A stretch of DNA of 11,264 bases from Crocinitomicaceae bacterium. Lineage in GTDB: Bacteria; Bacteroidota; Bacteroidia; Flavobacteriales_D; Crocinitomicaceae. The position numbers were made by a program, and so were the translations under genes. Below the pieces are notes generated by a model. It did not search any database. It saw only the letters and a list, made by a program, of their open reading frames with translations, and was not told the DNA's origin. Positions 1 to 5,654 of this stretch are shown here, one piece after another. Position 1 is the first letter of the stretch. Every line of letters begins with the position of its first letter. Location: positions 1 through 11,264 of the forward strand of contig DQTF01000006.1 in the NCBI GenBank assembly GCA_015662935.1. Direction: 5' to 3'.

Positions 1-206
1 CTAGCCAAATAATGAATAATTGCTGTGTTAATACTAAAACCAAGTATTGTAATGAATAAGCTGATATCTGCATAAAAAATAGCGTAAATACCTTTTCCTT
101 CAGGTCCTAACATTCTTGTAATAAATATGCCCGATATTATTCCAAATAGCTGAGTTGGTATCTGAGTCAAAAATGTATAAACAGCACTTTTTGAAAACGA
201 ATTCAT
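1..206 (-). CDS. Wzx-like polysaccharide flippase, N-terminal fragment (cut by window edge)
   Basis: This gene reads leftward from an ATG at 206-204 and leaves the window open, giving 68 complete codons with no stop. It is probably a multidrug/oligosaccharidyl-lipid/polysaccharide (MOP) superfamily transporter that flips undecaprenyl-linked glycan units across the inner membrane. The visible protein begins MNSFSKSAVYTFLTQIPTQL, followed by a hydrophobic helix (about residues 20-32). Next comes TRMLGPEGKGIYAIFYADI, the 'RxLGPExxGxYA' loop typical of Wzx/RfbX-type flippases after the first helix, and then a second helix (SLFITILGFSINTAIIHYL). Its ATG overlaps the TGA of the upstream membrane-protein gene (ATGA, 203-206), so translational coupling is likely. 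The family rests on one good motif plus helix layout; the substrate cannot be read from the fragment. Confidence 0.82.
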   Translation of the reverse strand, partial: MNSFSKSAVYTFLTQIPTQLFGIISGIFITRMLGPEGKGIYAIFYADISLFITILGFSINTAIIHYLA

Positions 207-1585
207 TCTACATCGTTTATTAAGGTTTTAGTCTTATTTGTTGCCTTAACAGTCAACACTATCAGCAAAAAAGGAAGAAGAGGAGCTTTTATTCTAACAA
301 GTACACCAAATAATATTGATGTAAATCCTGCGAAAAAGCCTAATATTATAGCGAAAGCAATACTAAACATTAATAGTTCATTATTGGAAATAAATTTAAA
401 TTTATCGAGAATTTTCCCTTTAAATAAGAAGTATAAAGTCAAGAATATGAATATAGTTGTCTCTAATCCACTAATTAACAAAAGAGGACTTCTTGCTTCC
501 CATATACCTGGGCGGTAAAAAGCTGTTAAAATGGCTAAAGGAGCGGTTTTTATCATCCCTATCGGTGTAAAGTCAGTTATGCCTAAATCATATTTTTTTA
601 TACCATATGAAGCATTCTGCTGAAAATCTTTTTGTTGCACTTTAGCTTCATTGATGTATTTACCTGTCATTTTTGCAATCTCTTCACCTTGTATTTTTAA
701 AATAAACACAAAAGCTAAAACACTCAGGGATAAAATAAACAGCTTAACAATGTTCGCTAGAAGTGGACTTCCTTGATACTTTTTTACGATACGCGTACTT
801 AAGGCTAAAAACAAAGGACCAGCAACAGTAAAAGCCATGAATGACCTTGTTTGCAGAAGGACGAAAAAGGAAAGGAAAGTAATGGAGATCGCCCACATTT
901 TATAATTGACAGTTTTATTGGCAAGGCTAAATATATGGTGAATGATATTAAAAACTGCAAGAAGAACAATCGTGTCTTTTGATATACCAGAGCACCAAAA
1001 TGCCGCTGAAGGGATAAAAAGAACAGAAAGTGCTCCCAACCATTCACTTGTTATTTTATAATACAAAACTAATTCATAAATTTTCCATGATGCCTTCGCC
1101 ATTAGCCAACCTAAAAATATAGAAAGCATTAAGTAACTTTGGCCTAAAAAGACCATAAACAGGGATAGTATTTTACTAACAAAAAAACTGTTAGAGTCAT
1201 TGTATATCCAGCCTGGGGGATACCCTGTTTCTGATGTGAAATGCATAATAACAGTATCCTTTGAAGGTGTCATCATTAACTCATTCCAATAATCGACCGG
1301 TGATTCCCAAAATAAGTTATTCAGATTCGCCGCACCATTCCAGTAGGCCATTGTGTCTCCTCCATGATAATAATACTTGTAAATAGCGCCATAAATAATC
1401 GCAAAGAAGATTTTAAAATAGACATTATAGATGTAATATTTATAATGCTCATTTCCGGGTATTGCCAACATTTTTACTTTTTTAGCACTGGCAATAAATA
1501 AAATAGCAGCTAGAAAAAGGATACCTAAAAGAATATCAAAAACACCTACAGGAGCAGTCTCAAGAAATAATAATTGAGTAATCAA
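203..1585 (-). CDS. Polytopic membrane protein, candidate Wzy-like polymerase or membrane glycosyltransferase
   Basis: The product is 460 residues with roughly ten to twelve hydrophobic segments, for example about 14-34, 55-72, 140-165, 182-222, 231-268, 283-300, 365-390, 405-430 and 436-452. The first long non-membrane loop starts with HGGDTMAYWNG (about residues 74-84); an acidic residue early in the first periplasmic loop recalls GT-C glycosyltransferases and some Wzy-type polymerases, but this is only a resemblance. The gene lies 28 bp downstream of rlmH and overlaps the flippase start, and a Wzx/Wzy pairing would make sense of that context. The only start that keeps the first helix is TTG (1585-1583): a stop lies two codons upstream and the next Met is residue 39, after helix 1. 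I do not recognise the family with confidence. A polysaccharide-assembly role is inferred from topology and neighbour. Confidence 0.75.
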   Translation of the reverse strand: MITQLLFLETAPVGVFDILLGILFLAAILFIASAKKVKMLAIPGNEHYKYYIYNVYFKIFFAIIYGAIYKYYYHGGDTMAYWNGAANLNNLFWESPVDYWNELMMTPSKDTVIMHFTSETGYPPGWIYNDSNSFFVSKILSLFMVFLGQSYLMLSIFLGWLMAKASWKIYELVLYYKITSEWLGALSVLFIPSAAFWCSGISKDTIVLLAVFNIIHHIFSLANKTVNYKMWAISITFLSFFVLLQTRSFMAFTVAGPLFLALSTRIVKKYQGSPLLANIVKLFILSLSVLAFVFILKIQGEEIAKMTGKYINEAKVQQKDFQQNASYGIKKYDLGITDFTPIGMIKTAPLAILTAFYRPGIWEARSPLLLISGLETTIFIFLTLYFLFKGKILDKFKFISNNELLMFSIAFAIILGFFAGFTSILFGVLVRIKAPLLPFLLIVLTVKATNKTKTLINDVE

Positions 1586-1613
1586 TGTTTAAATTTTATT
1601 TCAAATATACCAA

Positions 1614-2087
1614 TTACTCATGATGATACGGCATGCCTTTCAAAATACTAAAGCCTCTATATATTTGCTCCAAGAAAAACACCCTCACCATTTGATGAGA
1701 AAATGTCATCTTAGACAAGGCAATTTTACTTTGTGCTTTATTATAAATTTCTTCAGAAAACCCATAAGCACCACCGATCACAAATACAATCGTCTTTGCG
1801 CCAGAGTTCATTCTTTTTTGCAAGAATTTTGAAAAGCCTACTGAGTTAAATTCAGTTCCATTTTCATCTAAAAGAATTAAATAATCAGAAGTAGCAATCT
1901 TTTTTAAAATCAACTCACCTTCTTGTTTTTTGATTTCATTTTCACTCATTTTTTTCACGTTCTTTAATTCTGGAATCTCTATTTTTTCAACAGAAGTAAA
2001 ATGCTTCAAACGTTTTAAATATTCGTTCTCGCCCTCTATTAAATAAGAAGAGGTCGTTTTGCCAACACAAATGAGCTTAATTTTCAT
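1614..2087 (-). CDS. rlmH: 23S rRNA (pseudouridine-1915-N3)-methyltransferase RlmH
   Basis: RlmH is a SPOUT-class methyltransferase that uses S-adenosylmethionine to methylate N3 of pseudouridine 1915 in helix 69 of 23S rRNA, acting on assembled ribosomes. The 157-residue length is the normal family length. The N-terminus MKIKLICVGKT is typical. The trefoil-knot SAM site is seen as FVIGGAYGFSEEI (residues 102-114), and the C-terminal signature as LSKMTFSHQMVRVFFLEQIY (124-143) followed by RGFSILKGMPYHHE, the conserved tail that contacts the substrate. The ATG at 2087 matches the family start. The gene is divergent from the DUF4783 gene, with 175 bp between them, and is the first gene of a probable leftward unit with the polysaccharide membrane genes. 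All key motifs look intact. Confidence 0.98.
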   Translation of the reverse strand: MKIKLICVGKTTSSYLIEGENEYLKRLKHFTSVEKIEIPELKNVKKMSENEIKKQEGELILKKIATSDYLILLDENGTEFNSVGFSKFLQKRMNSGAKTIVFVIGGAYGFSEEIYNKAQSKIALSKMTFSHQMVRVFFLEQIYRGFSILKGMPYHHE

Positions 2088-2119
2088 AACGGCTAATATA
2101 AGGAATTAATGAATCAAAG

Positions 2120-2133
2120 ATCTAGCCCTAGAT
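2120..2133. repeat. Short inverted repeat ATCTAG-CC-CTAGAT
   Basis: Two 6-bp arms separated by 2 bp lie in the rlmH/DUF4783 divergent spacer, 33 bp upstream of the rlmH start. The position would suit an operator or a small stem, but a short palindrome like this can arise by chance. No regulator gene is nearby. Confidence 0.3.
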
Positions 2134-2208
2134 GTCTAACAATTCCATTTTCTCCTTCTTCCTTTTACCGTTTATCTCTCCTTTTTTAGTTATTAACTAA
2201 CAGAACCA

Positions 2209-2238
2209 TTGAAGTTAGGCATTATATTTGTATTTTTA
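2209..2238 (+). promoter_or_regulatory. Candidate Bacteroidota-type promoter for the DUF4783-nadC unit
   Basis: TATATTTG at 2223-2230 is an exact match to the -7 consensus TAnnTTTG used by the primary sigma factor of Bacteroidota. Directly after it, TATTTTTA (2231-2238) is a one-mismatch match lying 19 bp from a TTG at 2209-2211, which fits the -33 element. The two reads differ in which -7 box is used. The exact box lacks a well-placed -33 element. Either would give a leader of about 20-27 nt before the ATG at 2263. Confidence 0.5.
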
Positions 2239-2262
2239 TAAAGTGAATTTTTAATCAGAACA

Positions 2263-2640
2263 ATGAACATTTTTTACGTTATAATAACCTCCGTATTTCT
2301 CACACTTGCTATGAGTATTCCTTATGATGCTATTGAAAAATCTTTTGAGAAGAATGATGCGTCAGCAATTGTTAATTTAGGAGAAGAGAAAATTTTATTA
2401 GATATTCTTGGGAAAGAAGGGGTATACAGTAAGTCTCAAGCAGGATTAGTGCTAAAAGGTTTTTTTTCTAGAAAACCCGGTAACTCTTTTGATTTTGTTT
2501 TTAAAGGAAAAGAAACTGTTCAAGGTGCTTTTGCAATTGGAAATTATACCAGTCGTAAAGAAAAATTTAGAGTAACAATTCATTTTAAAAAACACAGTGA
2601 AAAGTATAAAATTGAATCACTCAGTATTGAAAGCAATTAA
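2263..2640 (+). CDS. DUF4783 family protein, small exported or membrane-anchored protein
   Basis: This is a 125-residue protein with an N-terminal hydrophobic stretch (about residues 3-19, FYVIITSVFLTLAMSIP) that looks like a signal peptide or anchor. The rest is a soluble alpha+beta domain: an amphipathic helix IEKSFEKNDASAIVNL, a KSQAGLVLKGFFSRKP helix, then beta strands rich in Phe/Lys ending at the C-terminus. The order matches the DUF4783 family, which has an NTF2-like cystatin fold and is commonly found directly upstream of nadC in Bacteroidota. No catalytic residues can be identified and the function is unknown. The ATG at 2263 fits the candidate promoter at 2209-2238. It lies 50 bp upstream of nadC on the same strand and is probably co-transcribed with it, unless the intervening octamer repeat affects expression. 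Confidence 0.85.
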   Translation: MNIFYVIITSVFLTLAMSIPYDAIEKSFEKNDASAIVNLGEEKILLDILGKEGVYSKSQAGLVLKGFFSRKPGNSFDFVFKGKETVQGAFAIGNYTSRKEKFRVTIHFKKHSEKYKIESLSIESN

Positions 2641-2650
2641 TTTATTTTTT

Positions 2651-2688
2651 CTTAACTTCTTAACTTCTTAACTTCTTAACTTCTTAAC
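2651..2688 (+). repeat. Tandem octamer repeat (CTTAACTT, 4.75 copies) in the nadC leader
   Basis: Four full copies of CTTAACTT plus a final CTTAAC run without any mismatch and end two bases before the nadC ATG. The array fills 38 of the 50 bp between the DUF4783 stop and nadC, so it occupies the whole ribosome-binding region. The unit is 8 bp, not a multiple of 3; because it is outside the coding frame, copy-number change would alter leader length rather than the protein. Confidence 0.95.
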
Positions 2689-2690
2689 AA

Positions 2691-3527
2691 ATGATAAACG
2701 AAATTATAAAAAACGCCCTTCAAGAAGATTTAGGCGATGGTGACCACTCTTCACTTTCATGTGTGCCTGAAAACGCAACGGGAATTGCAAAACTTTTAGT
2801 CAAAGACGAAGGAATTATCGCTGGAGTCGAATTAGCAGAGAAAATTTTCAAAACCTTTGATCCAGAATTAGAAATTGATGTTTTCATCAAAGATGGTGAA
2901 CATGTCAAATTTGGAGACATTGCCTTTGAAATAAAAGGAAAATCGCGTTCTATTTTAAGTACAGAAAGACTCGTGTTGAATTTCATGCAGAGAATGAGCG
3001 GCATTGCTACGCAAACAAATAAAATAGTCTCTTTAATTGAAGGGACAGACGCAAAATTGTTGGATACGCGAAAAACAACTCCAGGTATTCGGTACATGGA
3101 GAAATGGGCAGTGAGAATAGGAGGAGGGCATAATCATCGATTTGCCTTATACGATATGATTATGTTGAAAGACAACCACGTTGATTACGCAGGTGGAGTC
3201 CAATTGGCCATTCAACGAGCAAATGATTATCTGAAAGAAACAGGTCGAAACTTAAAAATAGAAATTGAGGTAAGAAACGAGAAAGAGCTTCAGGAAGCAA
3301 TTGAAATTGGGAAGGTAAATAGAATAATGTTAGATAATTTTTCTCCAGAAAGAATCAAAGCAGTAATTGATACGATTCCAGAAGGAGTTGAGGTTGAAGC
3401 CTCAGGTGGAATTACTCTGGAAACGATTCGTTCTTATGCTGAAACGGGAGTGGATTTTATTTCTGTCGGAGCATTGACGCATAGCTTTAAGAGTTTGGAT
3501 ATGTCGTTGAAAGCGAAGTATAATTAA
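2691..3527 (+). CDS. nadC: Nicotinate-nucleotide pyrophosphorylase (quinolinate phosphoribosyltransferase)
   Basis: NadC converts quinolinate and PRPP to nicotinate mononucleotide, CO2 and pyrophosphate, the step joining de novo quinolinate synthesis to NAD biosynthesis in the cytoplasm. The length of 278 residues is typical. The N-terminal EDLGDGDHSS (12-21) is the family's EDxGxGDxT-type motif. STERLVLNF and QRMSGIAT (about 90-107) precede the active-site stretch LDTRKTTPGIR (124-134). KWAVRIGGGHNHR (138-150) and MLKDNH carry the basic residues that bind PRPP and quinolinate. The C-terminal barrel strands are IEIEVRN, IMLDNFSPE, EVEASGGIT and FISVGALTHS. All catalytic motifs are present, so it should be active. 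The ATG at 2691 is the family start, and the bases just upstream are repeat sequence rather than a Shine-Dalgarno site. Confidence 0.98.
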   Translation: MINEIIKNALQEDLGDGDHSSLSCVPENATGIAKLLVKDEGIIAGVELAEKIFKTFDPELEIDVFIKDGEHVKFGDIAFEIKGKSRSILSTERLVLNFMQRMSGIATQTNKIVSLIEGTDAKLLDTRKTTPGIRYMEKWAVRIGGGHNHRFALYDMIMLKDNHVDYAGGVQLAIQRANDYLKETGRNLKIEIEVRNEKELQEAIEIGKVNRIMLDNFSPERIKAVIDTIPEGVEVEASGGITLETIRSYAETGVDFISVGALTHSFKSLDMSLKAKYN

Positions 3528-3563
3528 TTGAGAATTGAAAGGTGAAATTAAAAACCAAAATAG

Positions 3564-3591
3564 CTCTGTGAAACTCTGTGTCTTCTCTGTG
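3564..3591 (+). repeat. Three copies of CTCTGTG at 10- and 11-bp spacing
   Basis: CTCTGTG begins at 3564, 3574 and 3585, so the copies fall about one helical turn apart. The linkers are AAA and TCTT. It lies in a convergent intergenic region 37 bp after the nadC stop. The function is unknown; it may be a remnant of a dispersed intergenic repeat. Confidence 0.75.
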
Positions 3592-3616
3592 ATAAATAAG
3601 CTAAGAATTAAGAGCT

Positions 3617-3634
3617 AAAAAATGTCAATTGACA
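3617..3634 (-). terminator. Weak candidate terminator for the leftward PPTase operon
   Basis: On the minus strand the palindrome TGTCAATTGACA (3634-3623) is followed directly by six T residues (3622-3617). It is about 60 bp past the stop of the last gene of the leftward operon. The stem is short (4-5 bp with an AATT loop) and AT-rich, so termination would be weak. The T run is the main reason for listing it. Confidence 0.27.
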
Positions 3635-3692
3635 ACTGAGAATGAGGGCTGAGGCACTCGAAGTCCGAAGTGTGAAACCCAAAGTTTACACC

Positions 3693-4061
3693 TTAAAAAT
3701 CATCCAACAAATCCTCTGATTTCTCTTTTTTTCCAGCATCGCTTGGTAGTACAAACGAAACACCGATAACTATTAATCCTCCAATGATTAAATAACTAGC
3801 AAAGGACCAATGCATGATCTTAAAAGTAAACCCAATAAATAATAAGATGCTTCCGAACCAAAAGAAGAAGTTATAAACGACACCTGATTTTCCTGATTGA
3901 AAAGACAAGAGGTTGAATAATAGACCTATTGCACCAGATACAAGAAACACAATTTTTGCAGTTGATACCGAGATATATTGCCAACCAATTCCTTCAAATA
4001 AAACAATTGCCATCAGAAATGCAATGACAAAAGCAACTCCAGATACTTTTTTGAAATTCAT
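3693..4061 (-). CDS. Small four-helix membrane protein with a GldL-like FKIMHW motif
   Basis: The 122-residue product has four predicted transmembrane helices, at about 6-24, 32-53, 60-78 and 88-106, followed by a charged C-terminal tail (DAGKKEKSEDLLDDF). Between helices 3 and 4 is GFTFKIMHWSFASYLIIGG. The FKIMHWP-type motif is known from the N-terminal membrane region of GldL, the gliding/type IX secretion motor protein, and recurs in other small Bacteroidota membrane proteins. This protein lacks GldL's long cytoplasmic part and the gldK-N neighbourhood, so it should not be called GldL. The start lies 11 bp after the GGGP synthase stop, so it is the third gene of the operon. Exact function is unknown. 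An inner-membrane location is well supported by the helices. Confidence 0.85.
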   Translation of the reverse strand: MNFKKVSGVAFVIAFLMAIVLFEGIGWQYISVSTAKIVFLVSGAIGLLFNLLSFQSGKSGVVYNFFFWFGSILLFIGFTFKIMHWSFASYLIIGGLIVIGVSFVLPSDAGKKEKSEDLLDDF

Positions 4062-4072
4062 AGAACAAGATG

Positions 4073-4819
4073 TTAGTTTCTAGCTTTAATGTATTGGTAA
4101 ATGTCTAAAAGAAAGTCAATTTCTTCTTCTATTTTGTTTCCTATAACAACAACATTTGCTTGAGAAAGTTCTTCAATTGATTCTTTGGTTCGTATTCCGC
4201 CGCCAATAATAATCGGAGTGTCTAATTCCAAAAGTTTATTTACAATTTCTTTCGGAACATGATTCTTTGCTCCACTTCCAGCATCTAAATAGAGTAGTTT
4301 TTTTCCTTGAAGAATACCAGCTTTTGCTGTATTTACGATGATTGTTTCTTTATCGCTAGGAATTGGAGTTGTCTGACTGACATATGCAACGGACGATTTT
4401 GTTCCGCCTTCAATTAATAAATAGGCAGTTGGAATAATTTCAACATTCATGTCGTAAACTTCATGTGCAGAAAGAACATGTTGTCCTATTAAGTAATCGG
4501 AATTTCTTCCCGATAATAAACTTAGGTATAGCAAAGCATCTGCATCTTCTGATATTTGATGTGAAGCTCCAGGGAAAATCACAACAGGAATGCTACAATT
4601 CTCTTTAATCAATTTAATGACGTCCATAAATGTGTTGCGAGAAACGGTACTTCCTCCAACAAATAGGTAGTCAACTTTTGCAAAATGAACTTTTTTGAGA
4701 AGCTTCTTTAATTCTAAAGCATTTGAAAACTTATCAGGGTCAATTAAAACAGCAATTTGCCCCTTTTGACTTGAAAACTGATCGAGTATTGTGTTATTTT
4801 TTAATAATTTCTTCATCAT
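4073..4819 (-). CDS. Geranylgeranylglyceryl-phosphate synthase family protein (PcrB/GGGPS, bacterial)
   Basis: The family joins a polyprenyl diphosphate to sn-glycerol-1-phosphate, the first ether bond of archaeal-type lipids. Bacteroidota members fall with the group II GGGP synthases. The 248-residue TIM barrel shows LIDPDK (25-30), FVGGSTVSR (53-61), IPVVIFPGASHQIS (77-90), AYLLIEGGT (132-140), YLDAGSGAK (177-185), IIIGGGIRTKE (203-213) and a final VVIGN. These are the phosphate- and glycerol-phosphate-binding loops in the correct order. In the fifth motif the residue usually reported as Glu (YxEAGSG) is Asp179, a conservative change. The ATG at 4819 overlaps the upstream PPTase gene by 26 bp; a second Met follows immediately, so 4816 is the alternative start. 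HisF/TrpC-like barrels are the main confusion, but the FPG and AGSGA motifs favour GGGPS. Confidence 0.93.
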   Translation of the reverse strand: MMKKLLKNNTILDQFSSQKGQIAVLIDPDKFSNALELKKLLKKVHFAKVDYLFVGGSTVSRNTFMDVIKLIKENCSIPVVIFPGASHQISEDADALLYLSLLSGRNSDYLIGQHVLSAHEVYDMNVEIIPTAYLLIEGGTKSSVAYVSQTTPIPSDKETIIVNTAKAGILQGKKLLYLDAGSGAKNHVPKEIVNKLLELDTPIIIGGGIRTKESIEELSQANVVVIGNKIEEEIDFLLDIYQYIKARN

Positions 4820-5423
4820 TGAGCGTTACAATCGTTCCTTCATGGTCAAAGATATGCAATTTTACTAAAAGTTGATGGCCCGGGTTGATGATTGTGCCAA
4901 TCCAATTGTTTTCTTCATCTGTAGAAAGTAATAATTCAGATTTAAAATGAATTTTTTTTCGTCCAGCTAGTTTATATAGTGTTTCCTTAGAGGACCATAT
5001 TTTGGTGAGCTCAAGTTTATTAGCAACATCGAACATTTTTTTCTCATTCTCTGATAAGAATTTAGGAGCTATTTCCAGAATATTTTCTCTTGGCGTTTCA
5101 AGATCAATTGCAATCTTATAGTTTGGATTAAAAGCCAACACGACCAATTGATATGTATGACTGATAGAAATAAAACCCTTTCCATCTATATAGGGTGCAC
5201 CATATTCTGTGTATTCAATGTGCTTAAATCCGAAGACAAAATGACGAAGAATTCGAGCAGCGGCATACTCCATCCTTCTCGTTTTGCTTTTAAAAAGTTC
5301 AATTTTCGTTATTTCTGCTTTAGAAAGATAATTATAATAGTCTTTAGGGTTGAAGTTTTGGAAACGACAAAAAAAGAGGCTAGATTGATTAATCTGTATT
5401 TTTTCGAACTTAAAAGGTGTCAT
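4794..5423 (-). CDS. 4'-phosphopantetheinyl transferase superfamily protein
   Basis: PPTases move the phosphopantetheine arm from coenzyme A to a serine of acyl- or peptidyl-carrier proteins, using Mg2+. The 209-residue length fits the Sfp/Gsp type, a pseudo-dimer. Motifs are RRMEYAAARILRHF (49-62), GAPYIDGKGFISISH (75-89, the G-x-P and S-x-S-H CoA-binding part), IAIDLE (104-109, Asp107 and Glu109 as metal ligands) and WSSKETLYKL (143-152, the WxxKEaxxK motif with Glu147). The usual GxD before the metal site reads AID here. The C-terminal third is weakly conserved, as is common. It is the first gene of a leftward operon and its last codons overlap the GGGP synthase start. Its carrier-protein target is not in the window, so it could serve fatty-acid ACP or a secondary-metabolite carrier. 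Confidence 0.92.
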   Translation of the reverse strand: MTPFKFEKIQINQSSLFFCRFQNFNPKDYYNYLSKAEITKIELFKSKTRRMEYAAARILRHFVFGFKHIEYTEYGAPYIDGKGFISISHTYQLVVLAFNPNYKIAIDLETPRENILEIAPKFLSENEKKMFDVANKLELTKIWSSKETLYKLAGRKKIHFKSELLLSTDEENNWIGTIINPGHQLLVKLHIFDHEGTIVTLNDEEIIKK

Positions 5424-5469
5424 ATTAATTATAAAGATAAAAACCTTAGGTAAATAAAAAGTTTTAGAC

Positions 5470-5502
5470 GTGTATATTTCTAAAATCTTTAGAAATATAT
5501 AC
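5470..5502. repeat. 33-bp inverted repeat with 3-bp spacer (candidate operator)
   Basis: The 12-bp core arms are exact: TATATTTCTAAA (5473-5484) and TTTAGAAATATA (5488-5499), separated by ATC. They extend outward by G-T, T-A and G-C pairings to 15 bp with one wobble. Both neighbouring genes start away from it, so it is unlikely to be a terminator. It ends one base before the TTG of the candidate receptor promoter, the right place for a repressor or activator site. As RNA it would fold only if transcription starts upstream of it. Confidence 0.88.
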
Positions 5503-5503
5503 C

Positions 5504-5535
5504 TTGCAATTATAACGACTAAAAGCCTATTTTTG
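5504..5535 (+). promoter_or_regulatory. Candidate promoter for the TonB receptor operon
   Basis: TTG (5504-5506) and TATTTTTG (5528-5535) match the Bacteroidota -33 and TAnnTTTG -7 elements, with a 21-bp spacer. Transcription would start near 5541 and leave a leader of about 115 nt containing both T9 repeats. An alternative, weaker -7 box is TATATTTA at 5604-5611, which would give a leader of about 38 nt. Confidence 0.55.
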
Positions 5536-5559
5536 AAGAATAGAGTTGTGTAAAAATGC

Positions 5560-5574
5560 GTTAATTTTTTTTTA
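5560..5574 (+). repeat. Direct repeat copy 1, GTTAATTTTTTTTTA
   Basis: This 15-bp sequence is identical to 5591-5605 and lies 31 bp upstream of it, which is very close to three helical turns. It contains a run of nine T residues. The phasing would suit a bent-DNA or paired protein-binding site. Confidence 0.85.
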
Positions 5575-5590
5575 CGATATGTTAAACGAA

Positions 5591-5605
5591 GTTAATTTTT
5601 TTTTA
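5591..5605 (+). repeat. Direct repeat copy 2, GTTAATTTTTTTTTA
   Basis: This is the second exact copy of the 15-bp T-tract element. Its 3' end runs into TATATTTA, the weaker -7-like box, so the T9 tract would lie just upstream of that box if it is used. Confidence 0.85.
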
Positions 5606-5654
5606 TATTTACACGCTTTAAACAGCATTTAAGTAAAATAAATAAACTGCACTT

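Larger units (their letters stand above)
3528..3692. other. Convergent intergenic spacer of repeat-like, low-complexity sequence
   Basis: This spacer separates the nadC stop from the stop of the facing small membrane-protein gene. It contains the heptamer CTCTGTG three times (3564-3570, 3574-3580, 3585-3591), purine-rich GAATTGA/GAATTAA-like words, a 12-bp palindrome (3623-3634), and CGAAGT repeated with one base between copies near 3659-3671. No gene with coding support is seen; the only small open frame (ATG near 3644, about 25 codons) has no leader or family support. Confidence 0.7.
5424..5654. promoter_or_regulatory. Divergent control region between PPTase operon and TonB receptor operon
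   Basis: This is the largest gene-free stretch in the window, about 230 bp and very AT-rich. Read left to right it holds a weak leftward -7-like box (TATCTTTA on the minus strand, 5439-5432), a 33-bp inverted repeat (5470-5502), a good rightward candidate promoter (5504-5535), two identical T-tract repeats (5560-5574 and 5591-5605), and an A-rich leader before the ATG at 5655. No open frame with coding support is seen. Confidence 0.7.

Noticed and set aside
2720..3097. 125-codon open frame on the minus strand inside nadC
   Set aside because: It is fully antisense to a gene with all catalytic motifs, and its translation shows no family feature and no leader.
3644..3721. Possible 25-codon peptide in the convergent spacer
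   Set aside because: No leader or promoter, it overlaps the facing gene's end, and the sequence appears repeat-derived.
3693..4061. Calling the small membrane protein GldL
   Set aside because: It shares only the FKIMHW-type helix hairpin; the long cytoplasmic domain and gldK/gldM/gldN neighbours are absent.
5148..5453. 101-codon plus-strand frame across the PPTase start and divergent spacer
   Set aside because: It is antisense to the conserved PPTase motifs and has no recognisable product.
5470..5502. Reading the 33-bp inverted repeat as a rho-independent terminator
   Set aside because: No transcript is expected to end here because both neighbours start away from it; the stem is AT-rich and no T run follows on the plus strand.
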